From: Candidatus Zixiibacteriota bacterium
GTDB taxonomy: Bacteria > Zixibacteria > MSB-5A5 > RBG-16-43-9
Reading direction: 5' to 3'
Assembly (NCBI GenBank): GCA_029858245.1
Contig: JAOUFL010000087.1
Location: forward strand, 1 to 9,171
Length of the DNA: 9,171 nucleotides
The notes beneath the pieces were generated by a model, which saw nothing but the letters and a program-made list of their open reading frames with translations, was not told where the DNA came from and did no database searches. The position numbers and the translations under genes are program-made. Shown in pieces: positions 1 to 6,337 of the stretch (position 1 is the first letter of the stretch; each line of letters opens with the position of its first letter).

Positions 1-588
1 ATCGACCAGACTTTTTTCGTGGAATGCGTTCTGGCACCCGGTTATGAGCAAAAAGCCTTAGAGCTTCTTATGAAGAAGAAAAACCGAAGATTTTTAGCCT
101 GCCCTGATCTGTTAAAGGGTAGACTGACTGCCCAGAAGGTTTATAAGATAATCAAAGGCGGAGTGTTGCTTCAGGAGGCAGATGAAGGAGAGATAGAGGA
201 AAGTGAACTAAGGGTAGTTAGCCAGGTCCAGCCAACCCCCGAGCAGATTAAATCGTTGCTTTTTGCCTGGAAAGTAGCCAAGCACGTAAAATCAAATTCC
301 ATAGTACTGGTTCAGGGTGAAAAAACCGTTGGTGTCGGTGCCGGACAGATGAGCCGGGTTGATTCGGTTATTATCTCCTCGATGAAGGCAGGCGATAGAG
401 CCAAGGGTTCGGTTCTGGCTTCGGACGCTTTTTTCCCGATGAGAGATGGCGTGGATGAGGCAGCAAAAGCCGGAGTCAAAGCAATCATCCAGCCTGGAGG
501 TTCAAAAGGTGATCCGGAGATTATAAAAGCGGTTAATGAACATAACATAGCTATGGTTTTTACCGGTGTAAGACATTTCAGGCATTAA
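1..588 (+). CDS. purH: Bifunctional purine biosynthesis protein PurH, C-terminal part (5' truncated by window)
   Basis: The frame is open from base 1 and ends with TAA at 586-588, giving 195 residues of the C-terminal AICAR transformylase domain. Family knowledge: PurH transfers a formyl group from 10-formyl-THF to AICAR and then cyclises FAICAR to IMP, the last two steps of de novo purine synthesis in the cytosol. Visible hallmarks are the KHVKSN segment (the Lys-His pair of the transformylase site), the GVGAGQMSRVDS motif, SDAFFPMRDG, the IIQPGGSKGD stretch and the family-typical ending FTGVRHFRH. A GTG at 19 is in frame, but the homology begins before it, so it is an internal valine and not the start. 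The IMP cyclohydrolase domain and the true start lie upstream of the window. The gene is intact as far as it can be seen. Confidence 0.97.
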   Translation: MDQTFFVECVLAPGYEQKALELLMKKKNRRFLACPDLLKGRLTAQKVYKIIKGGVLLQEADEGEIEESELRVVSQVQPTPEQIKSLLFAWKVAKHVKSNSIVLVQGEKTVGVGAGQMSRVDSVIISSMKAGDRAKGSVLASDAFFPMRDGVDEAAKAGVKAIIQPGGSKGDPEIIKAVNEHNIAMVFTGVRHFRH

Positions 589-602
589 TTAAAAAGACAA
601 AA

Positions 603-626
603 GTTAAAGGGTTCAAGGGTTTAAGG
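603..626 (+). repeat. 8-base-period direct repeat (GTTYAARG), 3 units
   Basis: Three consecutive octamers start at 603, 611 and 619, each fitting GTTNAAGG except that the first reads GTTAAAGG. They vary only at the fourth and sixth bases. The array lies 14 bases after the purH stop, in a non-coding gap. The same octamer class recurs at 6455-6478 and 7880-7911. No function is evident. Confidence 0.75.
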
Positions 627-664
627 TTTAGAAAAAGCAGAACAGATTTCTTTTAAGACCTCTA

Positions 665-693
665 TTAATAAACTCTTGATTTTGGTTTATAAT
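665..693 (+). promoter_or_regulatory. Candidate sigma-70-type promoter for smg
   Basis: A perfect -10 hexamer TATAAT lies at 688-693. Seventeen bases upstream is TTAATA (665-670), which matches four of six bases of TTGACA. Transcription would begin near 700, leaving a leader of about 25 bases that contains the Shine-Dalgarno at 710-716. This is inferred from consensus matching only; AT-rich gaps yield such matches by chance. Confidence 0.4.
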
Positions 694-709
694 TTTGATA
701 GATTATTTC

Positions 710-716
710 AGAGGTG
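710..716 (+). promoter_or_regulatory. Shine-Dalgarno deciding the TTG start of smg
   Basis: AGAGGTG lies 8 bases before TTG at 725. It selects this start over the in-frame TTG at 695, which has no purine-rich sequence upstream. Confidence 0.65.
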
Positions 717-724
717 ATAGTAAA

Positions 725-1186
725 TTGGAAAACCTGGATAATAAAGCCATAGACATAATCATATATTTAGCTCAATACGTAAAGAGCAACCAGGGTAAAG
801 TAGGGAACCTGGTGAACGTTTTCAGGGATTTAAGAGAGTTAGGATTTTCTGAAGAGGAGATTAAAAGAGCATATCTGTGGTTTTTGAATAAGCTACCAAG
901 ATTATCTAAAACAGAAAAAGAGAAAGGTAATCTCTATGGATGGCTCAGGGGGTGCAAAGATAAATATTTCTCTGAGGAAAGTTACGGGTTTTTATATCAG
1001 ATGGAGGAGTTAGGGCTTCTGGGAAAAGAGGAGATGCAGATTCTAATAAAAAGGTCTTTAGCTTTAGGCAGGGAAATAGTCGAATTGCAAACCATAAAGA
1101 GCCTGGCTAATCAGCTTTTTTTCTCCCATTATAGCCCGGACAGTATAACTACCGAGCTTTTCTGGATCGACCAGGAAGGAATATAA
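725..1186 (+). CDS. smg: Smg/DUF494 family protein
   Basis: This encodes a 153-residue, highly charged, probably all-helical cytosolic protein. The C-terminal half aligns by eye with Escherichia coli Smg: SYGFLYQMEELGLLGKEEMQ (about 86-105), then a LALGREIVELQ stretch, correspond to Smg's RGFLLFLEQIQVL and LALDNAEFELEDL. The N-terminal DIIIYLAQYV matches Smg's DVLMYLFETYI. The molecular function of the family is not established; in proteobacteria it lies near dprA and topA, neither of which is seen here. Start choice: TTG at 725 has a good Shine-Dalgarno (AGAGGTG, 710-716, 8-base spacer). An earlier in-frame TTG at 695 overlaps the candidate -10 box and lacks a ribosome site. The stop is followed by a 59-base gap before coaBC. 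Confidence 0.83.
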   Translation: MENLDNKAIDIIIYLAQYVKSNQGKVGNLVNVFRDLRELGFSEEEIKRAYLWFLNKLPRLSKTEKEKGNLYGWLRGCKDKYFSEESYGFLYQMEELGLLGKEEMQILIKRSLALGREIVELQTIKSLANQLFFSHYSPDSITTELFWIDQEGI

Positions 1187-1202
1187 ATTGTTGAACCTTC
1201 CG

Positions 1203-1230
1203 TTGACAAACAATGATAAATAGTTATTAA
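1203..1230 (+). promoter_or_regulatory. Candidate promoter for coaBC
   Basis: A perfect -35 hexamer TTGACA (1203-1208) is followed after 16 bases by TATTAA (1225-1230), which matches four of six bases of the -10 consensus. The expected transcription start is about 1236-1238, only about 9 bases before the coaBC ATG. That would give an almost leaderless message and is consistent with the absence of a well-placed Shine-Dalgarno. This is inference from sequence matching. Confidence 0.4.
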
Positions 1231-1245
1231 GGTTTCAAAACAAAG

Positions 1246-2442
1246 ATGTTAAAGGGTAAGAGAATAATTCTGGGAATATCCGGTGGGATTTCAGCATATA
1301 AGTCTGCCGAATTATGCAGGAGATTAAAAAAGGAAGATGCAGAAGTAATAGTGGTGATGACTCAAGCAGGAATGAAGTTCATTACTCCTCTTACTATGGA
1401 AACCCTGTCAGAGAACGAGGTGGTAACAGAGTTATTTCCGCAGGGCAAAAAAGTCGGGGCCAGACATATCAGCCTAGCCCGATGGGCAGATTTAATTATT
1501 GTTGCTCCCGCTACCTATAACCTGATTGGAAAAATCAGCTCCGGGATTGCAGACGATATTTTAACCACTGTTATAAGCTCAACCAAAGCACCTGTTCTTT
1601 TAGCTCCGGCAATGAATGTTAATATGTATGAGAATCCTATCTGTCAGGAGAATATAGAAAAGCTAAAAAAAACAGGATATAGATTTATCGAGCCAGGGGT
1701 AGGAGATTTAGCTTGCGGAGAGGTGGGCAGAGGAAGAATGGCTGAACCGGAGCAGATTAAGAATGTTATCCTGAAGCTTCTGGCAGGGAAAAAGGACCTG
1801 ACAGGCAGATCGATTTTGGTTACTGCCTCCAGAACAGAGGAGCCCATAGATTCGGTTAGAGTACTAACAAATCCTTCTACGGGTAAGATGGGATATGCCC
1901 TGGCAGAAGAAGCTTTTGAAAGAGGCGCTAAAGTTACCCTGATTTCAGGTCCCTCCAATCTTGCAACTGCTTATGGTATAACCCTCATAAGAGTAAGAAC
2001 GGCTGGCGATATGCATAAGGCAGTTAAAAATTATTATGGGAAATCAGATGTTCTGATTATGTGCGCTGCGGTTTCAGATTTTACTCCGCAGATAATTTAC
2101 CCGGGAAAAATAAAAAAAGAAAAAGCAGGGCTGGATTTAAAGCTTAAACCCACAGCAGATATTCTCAAGCAAATGGGTAGAAGGAAAGGGAAAAAAATTC
2201 TGGTTGGTTTTGCCATAGAAACCCGGGACGAGCTGAGGAATGCAAAACTGAAACTGAAAGAAAAAAATCTGGACCTGGTGGTGGTAAATAATCCCGAAAA
2301 GGAGGGAGCTGGTTTCGGGGTTGACACCAATATAGCGACTGTAATCGATAAAAATGGCAAAATAGAAAAACTACCCCTTATGTCTAAAAGAGAGCTTGCA
2401 GAGAAAATCGTGGGTAGGATTATAAAGCTCTTGAAAAAATAA
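1246..2442 (+). CDS. coaBC: Bifunctional phosphopantothenoylcysteine decarboxylase / phosphopantothenate--cysteine ligase
   Basis: At 398 residues this is the usual length of bacterial CoaBC. It makes 4'-phosphopantetheine for coenzyme A by ligating cysteine to phosphopantothenate (CoaB, C-terminal) and decarboxylating the product with FMN (CoaC, N-terminal). CoaC features: the flavin-binding GISGGISAYK (10-19), the catalytic His in GARHISLARWADL (H74), PAMNVNMYEN (121-130), and the substrate-clamp Cys in DLACGEVGRGRM (C157). CoaB features: TEEPIDSVR (197-205), the conserved Asn in LTNPSTGKMG (N209), CAAVSDF (273-279), the Lys-rich KIKKEK (288-293) and VGFAIET (320-326). The usual TAGGTREPID appears as TASRTEEPID, a moderate deviation. 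No good Shine-Dalgarno precedes the ATG (AAGG at 1229-1232 is 13 bases away). The glycosylase gene starts 12 bases after its stop, suggesting co-transcription. Confidence 0.96.
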   Translation: MLKGKRIILGISGGISAYKSAELCRRLKKEDAEVIVVMTQAGMKFITPLTMETLSENEVVTELFPQGKKVGARHISLARWADLIIVAPATYNLIGKISSGIADDILTTVISSTKAPVLLAPAMNVNMYENPICQENIEKLKKTGYRFIEPGVGDLACGEVGRGRMAEPEQIKNVILKLLAGKKDLTGRSILVTASRTEEPIDSVRVLTNPSTGKMGYALAEEAFERGAKVTLISGPSNLATAYGITLIRVRTAGDMHKAVKNYYGKSDVLIMCAAVSDFTPQIIYPGKIKKEKAGLDLKLKPTADILKQMGRRKGKKILVGFAIETRDELRNAKLKLKEKNLDLVVVNNPEKEGAGFGVDTNIATVIDKNGKIEKLPLMSKRELAEKIVGRIIKLLKK

Positions 2443-2454
2443 AATGCCCGTCAA

Positions 2455-3159
2455 ATGGAAGACAAATATATAAGGATGATGGAGGCTTTCGCCTTAACCA
2501 AAAAATATTTGAAGCAGCAGATGGATTTAGGACTGGAGGAGATCCAATTATCTCCGGATTTCAAAGTGGATTTTGAAAGGAAGAGAGAATCCAGAAATTC
2601 TCTGGAGGATTTATATCATAACATAAAAGATTGCCAGAAGTGTCAGCTGTATGAATCCAGAACCAATTTCGTGTTTGGAACCGGAAACAGCAAAGCCGAG
2701 GTGATGTTTATCGGAGAGGCTCCGGGCAGGGATGAGGACCTGCAGGGAGAGCCCTTTGTGGGCAGAGCAGGTCAGCTGTTAAATAAAATTCTGGCAGCCA
2801 TAAACTTCGAAAGAGAAGAAGTTTATATCGGGAATGTGTTAAAATGCCGCCCTCCGGAGAACAGGGATCCCCTCCCGGACGAGATCGAGAAATGCGAACC
2901 TTATCTCATAGAGCAGATAAAACTGATTCAGCCGAAACTAATATGTGCCCTGGGAAGAATTGCTGCCCAGGCTCTTCTTAAAACGAAACAGCCACTAAAT
3001 CGGCTAAGAGGCAGTTTTCACGATTATCAGGGAATTAAATTTATGGTAACTTACCATCCAGCTGCTCTTTTAAGATATCCTCAGTTCAAAAAAGATACCT
3101 GGGAAGATGTGAAGCTGTTGAGAAGCGAATATGATAGAATGATAGGTAATAGGTCATAG
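2455..3159 (+). CDS. Family 4 uracil-DNA glycosylase (iron-sulfur)
   Basis: This 234-residue enzyme should excise uracil from DNA, starting base-excision repair of deaminated cytosine. The family carries a [4Fe-4S] cluster, and four suitably placed cysteines are present: C60 and C63 (DCQKCQLYESR), C131 (LKCRPPENRDP) and C147. Motif A is GEAPGRDEDLQGEPFVGRAG (87-106), and the C-terminal HPAALLR motif (201-207) forms the uracil pocket. Residues 1-55 form a variable, charged N-terminal extension often seen in the family; older annotations call it phage SPO1 DNA polymerase-related. The ATG at 2455 has no Shine-Dalgarno, so translation may be coupled to coaBC, whose stop is 12 bases upstream. The last four residues (GNRS) and the stop codon are encoded inside a heptad repeat, so this C-terminus may have been remodelled by the repeat. 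Confidence 0.93.
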   Translation: MEDKYIRMMEAFALTKKYLKQQMDLGLEEIQLSPDFKVDFERKRESRNSLEDLYHNIKDCQKCQLYESRTNFVFGTGNSKAEVMFIGEAPGRDEDLQGEPFVGRAGQLLNKILAAINFEREEVYIGNVLKCRPPENRDPLPDEIEKCEPYLIEQIKLIQPKLICALGRIAAQALLKTKQPLNRLRGSFHDYQGIKFMVTYHPAALLRYPQFKKDTWEDVKLLRSEYDRMIGNRS

Positions 3160-3200
3160 GTTTTAGGTCCTTACCACCTATCACCTAACACCTAACTCCT
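3144..3200. repeat. 7-base-period inverted repeat array (AGGT / ACCT heptads), 4+4 units
   Basis: AGGT cores start at 3144, 3151, 3158 and 3165, exactly 7 bases apart. On the other arm ACCT cores start at 3176, 3183 and 3190, with TCCT at 3197, also 7 bases apart. The three bases between cores vary. The arms are reverse complements in their cores, so the RNA or single-stranded DNA could fold back. The left arm overlaps the final codons and TAG stop (3157-3159) of the glycosylase gene; the right arm ends 7 bases before the dnaB Shine-Dalgarno. The central part resembles the array at 5437-5501. Confidence 0.88.
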
Positions 3201-3206
3201 GTATTT

Positions 3207-3211
3207 GAGGA
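3207..3211 (+). promoter_or_regulatory. Shine-Dalgarno of dnaB
   Basis: GAGGA lies 3 bases before the ATG at 3215, an unusually tight spacing. It sits just outside the heptad array. Confidence 0.5.
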
Positions 3212-3214
3212 ATT

Positions 3215-4588
3215 ATGGCTGAACAAATGATCGGAGCAGAACGAGTACCACCCCAGGCTGTGGATGTTGAGCAGGCGGTTTTAGGGGCAATGCTTTTGGA
3301 TCGTGATGCTATTGGCAGTACCATAGAGATTATAGACGAGTCCAGTTTTTATAAGCCTGCTCATGCGAAGATCTACACAGCTATGGTTTCATTGTATGAT
3401 CGGAACGAGCCAGTAGACCTGATTACCTTAGGAGAAGAGTTATCAAAAAGAAATCAGCTTGAGGAGGTTGGTGGTAAAGTTGCTCTTTTGGATCTGGCTG
3501 ACTGCGTTGCCACTTCTGCCAATGTGGAATATCATTCCAAAATTATCCTGGAGAAAGCGACTTTAAGAAAGTTAATTCAGGCGACTACTGATATAATCAC
3601 CCGCTGTTACGACTTGACCGAAGAGGTGGATTATTTACTGGACAGTGCCGAGCAGAAGATATTCGACATCTCGGAAAAAAGAGTCAAGCCGGGTTTTGTG
3701 TCTTTAGGAGATATATTACCACATACATTTGAGTCTATAGATAAAATAAGGGAAGGTCACATCACCGGTATTCCCACCGGATTCAAGGACCTGGATAGCT
3801 TAACCGCAGGCTTACAGCCCGCTGATTTAGTGGTAGTAGCAGGAAGACCCTCAATGGGTAAGACGTCTTTCAGTTTGTCCGTTGCCGAGCATATCGCAAT
3901 TGAGGAAAAAATTCCTGTGGCTATTTTCAGCCTGGAGATGGCAAAAAATCAGTTAGCAAATCGGATGCTGTGCAGCCGGGCGAGAATCTCTTCTCACCGG
4001 ATGAGAACCGGCAGGCTTTCCGACCACGAATGGGCGAACCTTTCGATTGCGGCTGGTCCTCTGTCTGAGGCAAAAATATTTTTAGACGATTCGCCTGGAA
4101 TCGGGATACTGGAAATGCGGGCAAAAGCCCGCAGATTGAAAGCCAGAGAAAATATTGGAGTTATAATACTGGATTACCTTCAGCTGATGCAGGGTCAAAG
4201 AGGGGTAGAAAACCGTCAGCAGGAAATCTCACTTATCTCCAGGGCATTGAAGGGACTGGCTAAGGATTTGAGCGTACCGGTCTTAGCACTTTCCCAGCTT
4301 TCCAGAGAGGTGGAAAGAAGAGGAGGAGAAAGAAGGCCTCACCTGGCGGATTTAAGAGAATCGGGAGCAATAGAACAGGATGCGGACATGGTGATGTTCG
4401 TTTATCGTCCGGAGATGTACGAGATAAATACTATTGACATATATGGAAAGAAAGAGAACAGCGAAGGGATCGCGGAGATCATAGTTAGCAAGCACCGGAA
4501 TGGTCCCACGGGTAGCGTGTTTTTGAGTTTCATAAAAGATTATGCACGGTTTGAGAATCTGGAGATTCACCGGGATACGCCTTTCTAA
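3215..4588 (+). CDS. dnaB: Replicative DNA helicase DnaB
   Basis: At 457 residues this is the normal DnaB length with no intein. DnaB is the hexameric ring helicase that unwinds the fork 5' to 3' on the lagging-strand template and recruits primase. The N-terminal domain spans about 12-115 (PPQAVDVEQAVLGAML at its start); the RecA-like motor spans about 180-450. Walker A is GRPSMGKT (210-217), followed by the SLEM motif (239-242). Walker B is VIILDYLQLM (316-325, D320). ALSQLSREVE (358-367) and RESGAIEQDADMVMF (381-395) are hallmark stretches, and the arginine-finger segment SKHRNGPTG (425-433) is intact. A Shine-Dalgarno supports the ATG start. In many bacteria dnaB follows rplI; here it follows a uracil-DNA glycosylase gene across a repeat-filled 55-base gap. 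Confidence 0.98.
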   Translation: MAEQMIGAERVPPQAVDVEQAVLGAMLLDRDAIGSTIEIIDESSFYKPAHAKIYTAMVSLYDRNEPVDLITLGEELSKRNQLEEVGGKVALLDLADCVATSANVEYHSKIILEKATLRKLIQATTDIITRCYDLTEEVDYLLDSAEQKIFDISEKRVKPGFVSLGDILPHTFESIDKIREGHITGIPTGFKDLDSLTAGLQPADLVVVAGRPSMGKTSFSLSVAEHIAIEEKIPVAIFSLEMAKNQLANRMLCSRARISSHRMRTGRLSDHEWANLSIAAGPLSEAKIFLDDSPGIGILEMRAKARRLKARENIGVIILDYLQLMQGQRGVENRQQEISLISRALKGLAKDLSVPVLALSQLSREVERRGGERRPHLADLRESGAIEQDADMVMFVYRPEMYEINTIDIYGKKENSEGIAEIIVSKHRNGPTGSVFLSFIKDYARFENLEIHRDTPF

Positions 4589-4632
4589 GAAAACCGATGA
4601 TGTGTGCCGTATAGATATAATCGTTGAATTTT

Positions 4633-4642
4633 AGGAGAGGGG
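4633..4642 (+). promoter_or_regulatory. Strong Shine-Dalgarno selecting the TTG start of mlaE
   Basis: The purine run AGGAGAGGGG ends 4 bases before TTG at 4647, with its AGGAG part 9 bases before it. No ATG gives a full-length protein, so this site supports the TTG start. A TATAAT also lies at 4616-4621, but no acceptable -35 element is seen at the right distance. Confidence 0.65.
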
Positions 4643-4646
4643 AAAT

Positions 4647-5432
4647 TTGCCCAGAAATGAAAATCCTTTAAGGGTGATCGGGGGTAAGACCACACTGTTT
4701 TTTGAAATGGCGGGAGAATTCGCAATATTAATCAAGAATATCCTTCTGGGTCTGCCGGTAAGTATCAAGAAGTTTCATCTGACTGTTGAGCAGATGCTTT
4801 TTATGGGGGTTAATTCACTGCCACTGATTATGATCACCTCGATCTTCACCGGTGGAGTAGCCAGTGTTCAGGCAGCTTATATGTTCTCGGATTACGTTCC
4901 TATGAGATATCTGGGAACGGCTGTGGGCAAATCGGTAATTCTTGAGCTGGGTCCGGTGTTGACTGCTCTGGTTGTTGCCGGCAGAGTAGGGGCAGCCATT
5001 GCTGCAGAGCTTGGAACTATGAAGGTTACAGAACAAATCGATGCTTTAGAAACTCTGGCTCTGGATCCGGTCAAATATTTAGTGGCTCCTCGTTTTATCT
5101 CGGGCTTGATCATGCTGCCGGTATTGACTATCTTCTCGGATTTCATTGCCATACTGGGCGGTCTTTTGGTTTCGACTTTGTTCTTGAATGTCTCCTCCTT
5201 TACCTTCCTGAATGGTCTCAAACTTTTCTTCCGCATGAGTGATGTATGGGCAGGACTTTTAAAGGCTTTCGTATTCGGCGGAATTATAGCTTTAGTAGGC
5301 TGCTATATGGGATTCAGAACAGAAGGTGGTGCCGAAGGTGTTGGGAGGTCAACCACCCGGGCAGTGGTTATGGCAAGCGTGATGATTTTAATCACAGATT
5401 ATATACTGGCGTCGTTTTTGTTTGGAAGTTAA
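4647..5432 (+). CDS. mlaE: MlaE-family ABC lipid transporter permease
   Basis: This 261-residue polytopic inner-membrane protein matches MlaE (about 260 residues in E. coli), the permease of the MCE-type system that moves phospholipids between the membranes of diderm bacteria. The family signature AGRVGAAIAAELGTMKVTEQ (111-130), continuing IDALETLALDP, is very well preserved. Hydrophobic segments occur at about 52-76, 98-120, 150-180, 203-222 and 238-259. The N-terminal 45 residues, with a short amphipathic stretch, are typical. The start is TTG at 4647, backed by a strong purine-rich ribosome site. mlaF follows after a 72-base gap filled by a heptad repeat. Family knowledge: MlaE dimers pair with two MlaF ATPases and a hexameric MCE protein (MlaD), which is not encoded in this window. 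Confidence 0.95.
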   Translation: MPRNENPLRVIGGKTTLFFEMAGEFAILIKNILLGLPVSIKKFHLTVEQMLFMGVNSLPLIMITSIFTGGVASVQAAYMFSDYVPMRYLGTAVGKSVILELGPVLTALVVAGRVGAAIAAELGTMKVTEQIDALETLALDPVKYLVAPRFISGLIMLPVLTIFSDFIAILGGLLVSTLFLNVSSFTFLNGLKLFFRMSDVWAGLLKAFVFGGIIALVGCYMGFRTEGGAEGVGRSTTRAVVMASVMILITDYILASFLFGS

Positions 5433-5436
5433 AAAG

Positions 5437-5501
5437 AGGTTATAGGTAGTAGGTGATAGGTTTTAGGTTACCTACCACCTACCACCTAAGTCCTATCACC
5501 T
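5437..5501. repeat. 7-base-period inverted repeat array (AGGT / ACCT heptads), 5+5 units
   Basis: AGGT cores start at 5437, 5444, 5451, 5458 and 5465. A single T (5469) separates them from the other arm, whose cores start at 5470, 5477, 5484, 5491 and 5498; all are ACCT except TCCT at 5491. Every step is exactly 7 bases, giving a symmetric 65-base element. The trinucleotides between cores vary and pair only partly. It begins 4 bases after the mlaE stop and ends 3 bases before the mlaF ATG. The block ATAGGTTTTAGGT and the TACCACCTA block are shared with the array at 3144-3200, so the two are probably related copies. Confidence 0.92.
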
Positions 5502-5504
5502 AAA

Positions 5505-6254
5505 ATGATTGAGATAAAAGAGCTTTTCAAAAATTTCGGCAGAAATCAGGTTTTGAACGGGGTAAGCCTGAATATAGAAAAAGGGGAGACTATTGTTATT
5601 CTTGGCAGAAGTGGCTGTGGAAAAAGCGTGCTTTTGAAACATATAATCGGTCTTATGAGGCCGGATAGCGGGCAGATTTTTATAGATGAAGAAGAGGTAA
5701 CCTCTTATAGTAACGATAAATTATATGACCTGAGAAAGAGATTCGGGATGCTTTTTCAGGGTTCTGCACTTTTCGATTCGATGACAGTTGAAGAAAATGT
5801 GGGTTTGGGACTTACGGAGCATACTCACCTGGGCAGGGAAAAGATCAAAGAGATAGTAAAGGAGAAACTGAGATTGGTTGGTATGAGTGGCGTAGAGAAC
5901 TTAAGACCTGCAGAACTATCCGGCGGGATGAAGAAAAGGGTAGGATTAGCACGGGCAATTGCTATGAACCCGGAATTTGTGTTGTATGATGAACCAACTA
6001 CCGGTCTTGACCCGATTATGGCTGATGTGATCAACGAACTGATAATCAGGTTAAGAGACACACTTTCCATCACCTCTATTGCGGTTACACATGATATCGT
6101 TTCAGCTTATAAAATTGCTGACCGAATTGCTATGCTGTATGAGGGTAAAATTATTTTTGCAGGTACACCTGAAGAGACTAAAAATACCACTGATCCGGTG
6201 GTTAAACAATTTATAGAAGGCTCATCTGAGGGACCTATACCGACGTTGGAATAA
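5505..6254 (+). CDS. mlaF: MlaF-family ABC lipid transporter ATPase
   Basis: This 249-residue cytoplasmic ATPase is the expected partner of the MlaE permease immediately upstream. Walker A is GRSGCGKS (34-41), the Q-loop is LFQGSALFDSMT (83-94), the ABC signature LSGGMKKRVGLARA (138-151), Walker B with catalytic Glu VLYDEPTTGLDP (159-170), and the H-loop VTHD (194-197). The LFQGSALFDSMTV segment is characteristic of the MlaF subgroup. The ATG at 5505 is the only reasonable start: an in-frame TAA lies at 5487 and no start codon occurs between. No Shine-Dalgarno is adjacent; the leader is the right arm of a heptad repeat. A purine-rich AAAAAGAGG (5431-5439) lies at the opposite foot of that repeat. 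The stop codon falls inside a 20-base direct repeat (6247-6266). Confidence 0.95.
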   Translation: MIEIKELFKNFGRNQVLNGVSLNIEKGETIVILGRSGCGKSVLLKHIIGLMRPDSGQIFIDEEEVTSYSNDKLYDLRKRFGMLFQGSALFDSMTVEENVGLGLTEHTHLGREKIKEIVKEKLRLVGMSGVENLRPAELSGGMKKRVGLARAIAMNPEFVLYDEPTTGLDPIMADVINELIIRLRDTLSITSIAVTHDIVSAYKIADRIAMLYEGKIIFAGTPEETKNTTDPVVKQFIEGSSEGPIPTLE

Positions 6255-6266
6255 AAAAAGGAAGAT
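6247..6266 (+). repeat. 20-base direct repeat, copy 1
   Basis: TGGAATAAAAAAAGGAAGAT occurs here and again, identically, at 6338-6357, 91 bases downstream. This copy contains the last codons and TAA stop of mlaF. The A-rich core is low complexity, but the flanking TGGAAT and GGAAGAT also match exactly. Confidence 0.85.
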
Positions 6267-6287
6267 GGAAGATGTTAGAGGTAAGAT
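6260..6287 (+). repeat. 7-base-period direct repeat (GGAAGAT-like), 4 units
   Basis: Heptads start at 6260, 6267, 6274 and 6281. The first two are GGAAGAT; the others are GTTAGAG and GTAAGAT. The consensus is about GKWAGAT. The array begins 6 bases after the mlaF stop. The register matches the 7-base period of the AGGT/ACCT arrays, but no inverted partner is seen. Degeneracy makes this less certain than the others. Confidence 0.6.
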
Positions 6288-6337
6288 AAAAAAAATCCTG
6301 TAAAACCAGGTTCCAAGACCCAAATTAGCAAATGAAC

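Noticed and set aside
19..21. GTG at 19 as the start of a short separate protein
   Set aside because: The PurH-like sequence continues upstream to base 1 without a stop, so this is an internal codon.
695..724. Upstream TTG at 695 as the start of smg
   Set aside because: It lies at the edge of the candidate -10 box and has no Shine-Dalgarno, whereas TTG at 725 has one at ideal spacing and gives the expected family N-terminus.
3144..3200. CRISPR array or terminator from the repeated AGGT/ACCT blocks
   Set aside because: Units are only 7 bases with no unique spacers, and no T-rich tail follows the fold-back.
4616..4621. TATAAT as a promoter for mlaE
   Set aside because: The -10 match is perfect, but nothing like TTGACA occurs 15-19 bases upstream, so it was not listed as a feature.
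4892..5236. 114-codon open frame on the minus strand inside mlaE
   Set aside because: It is antisense to a strongly conserved permease whose codons explain the sequence, and has no independent support.
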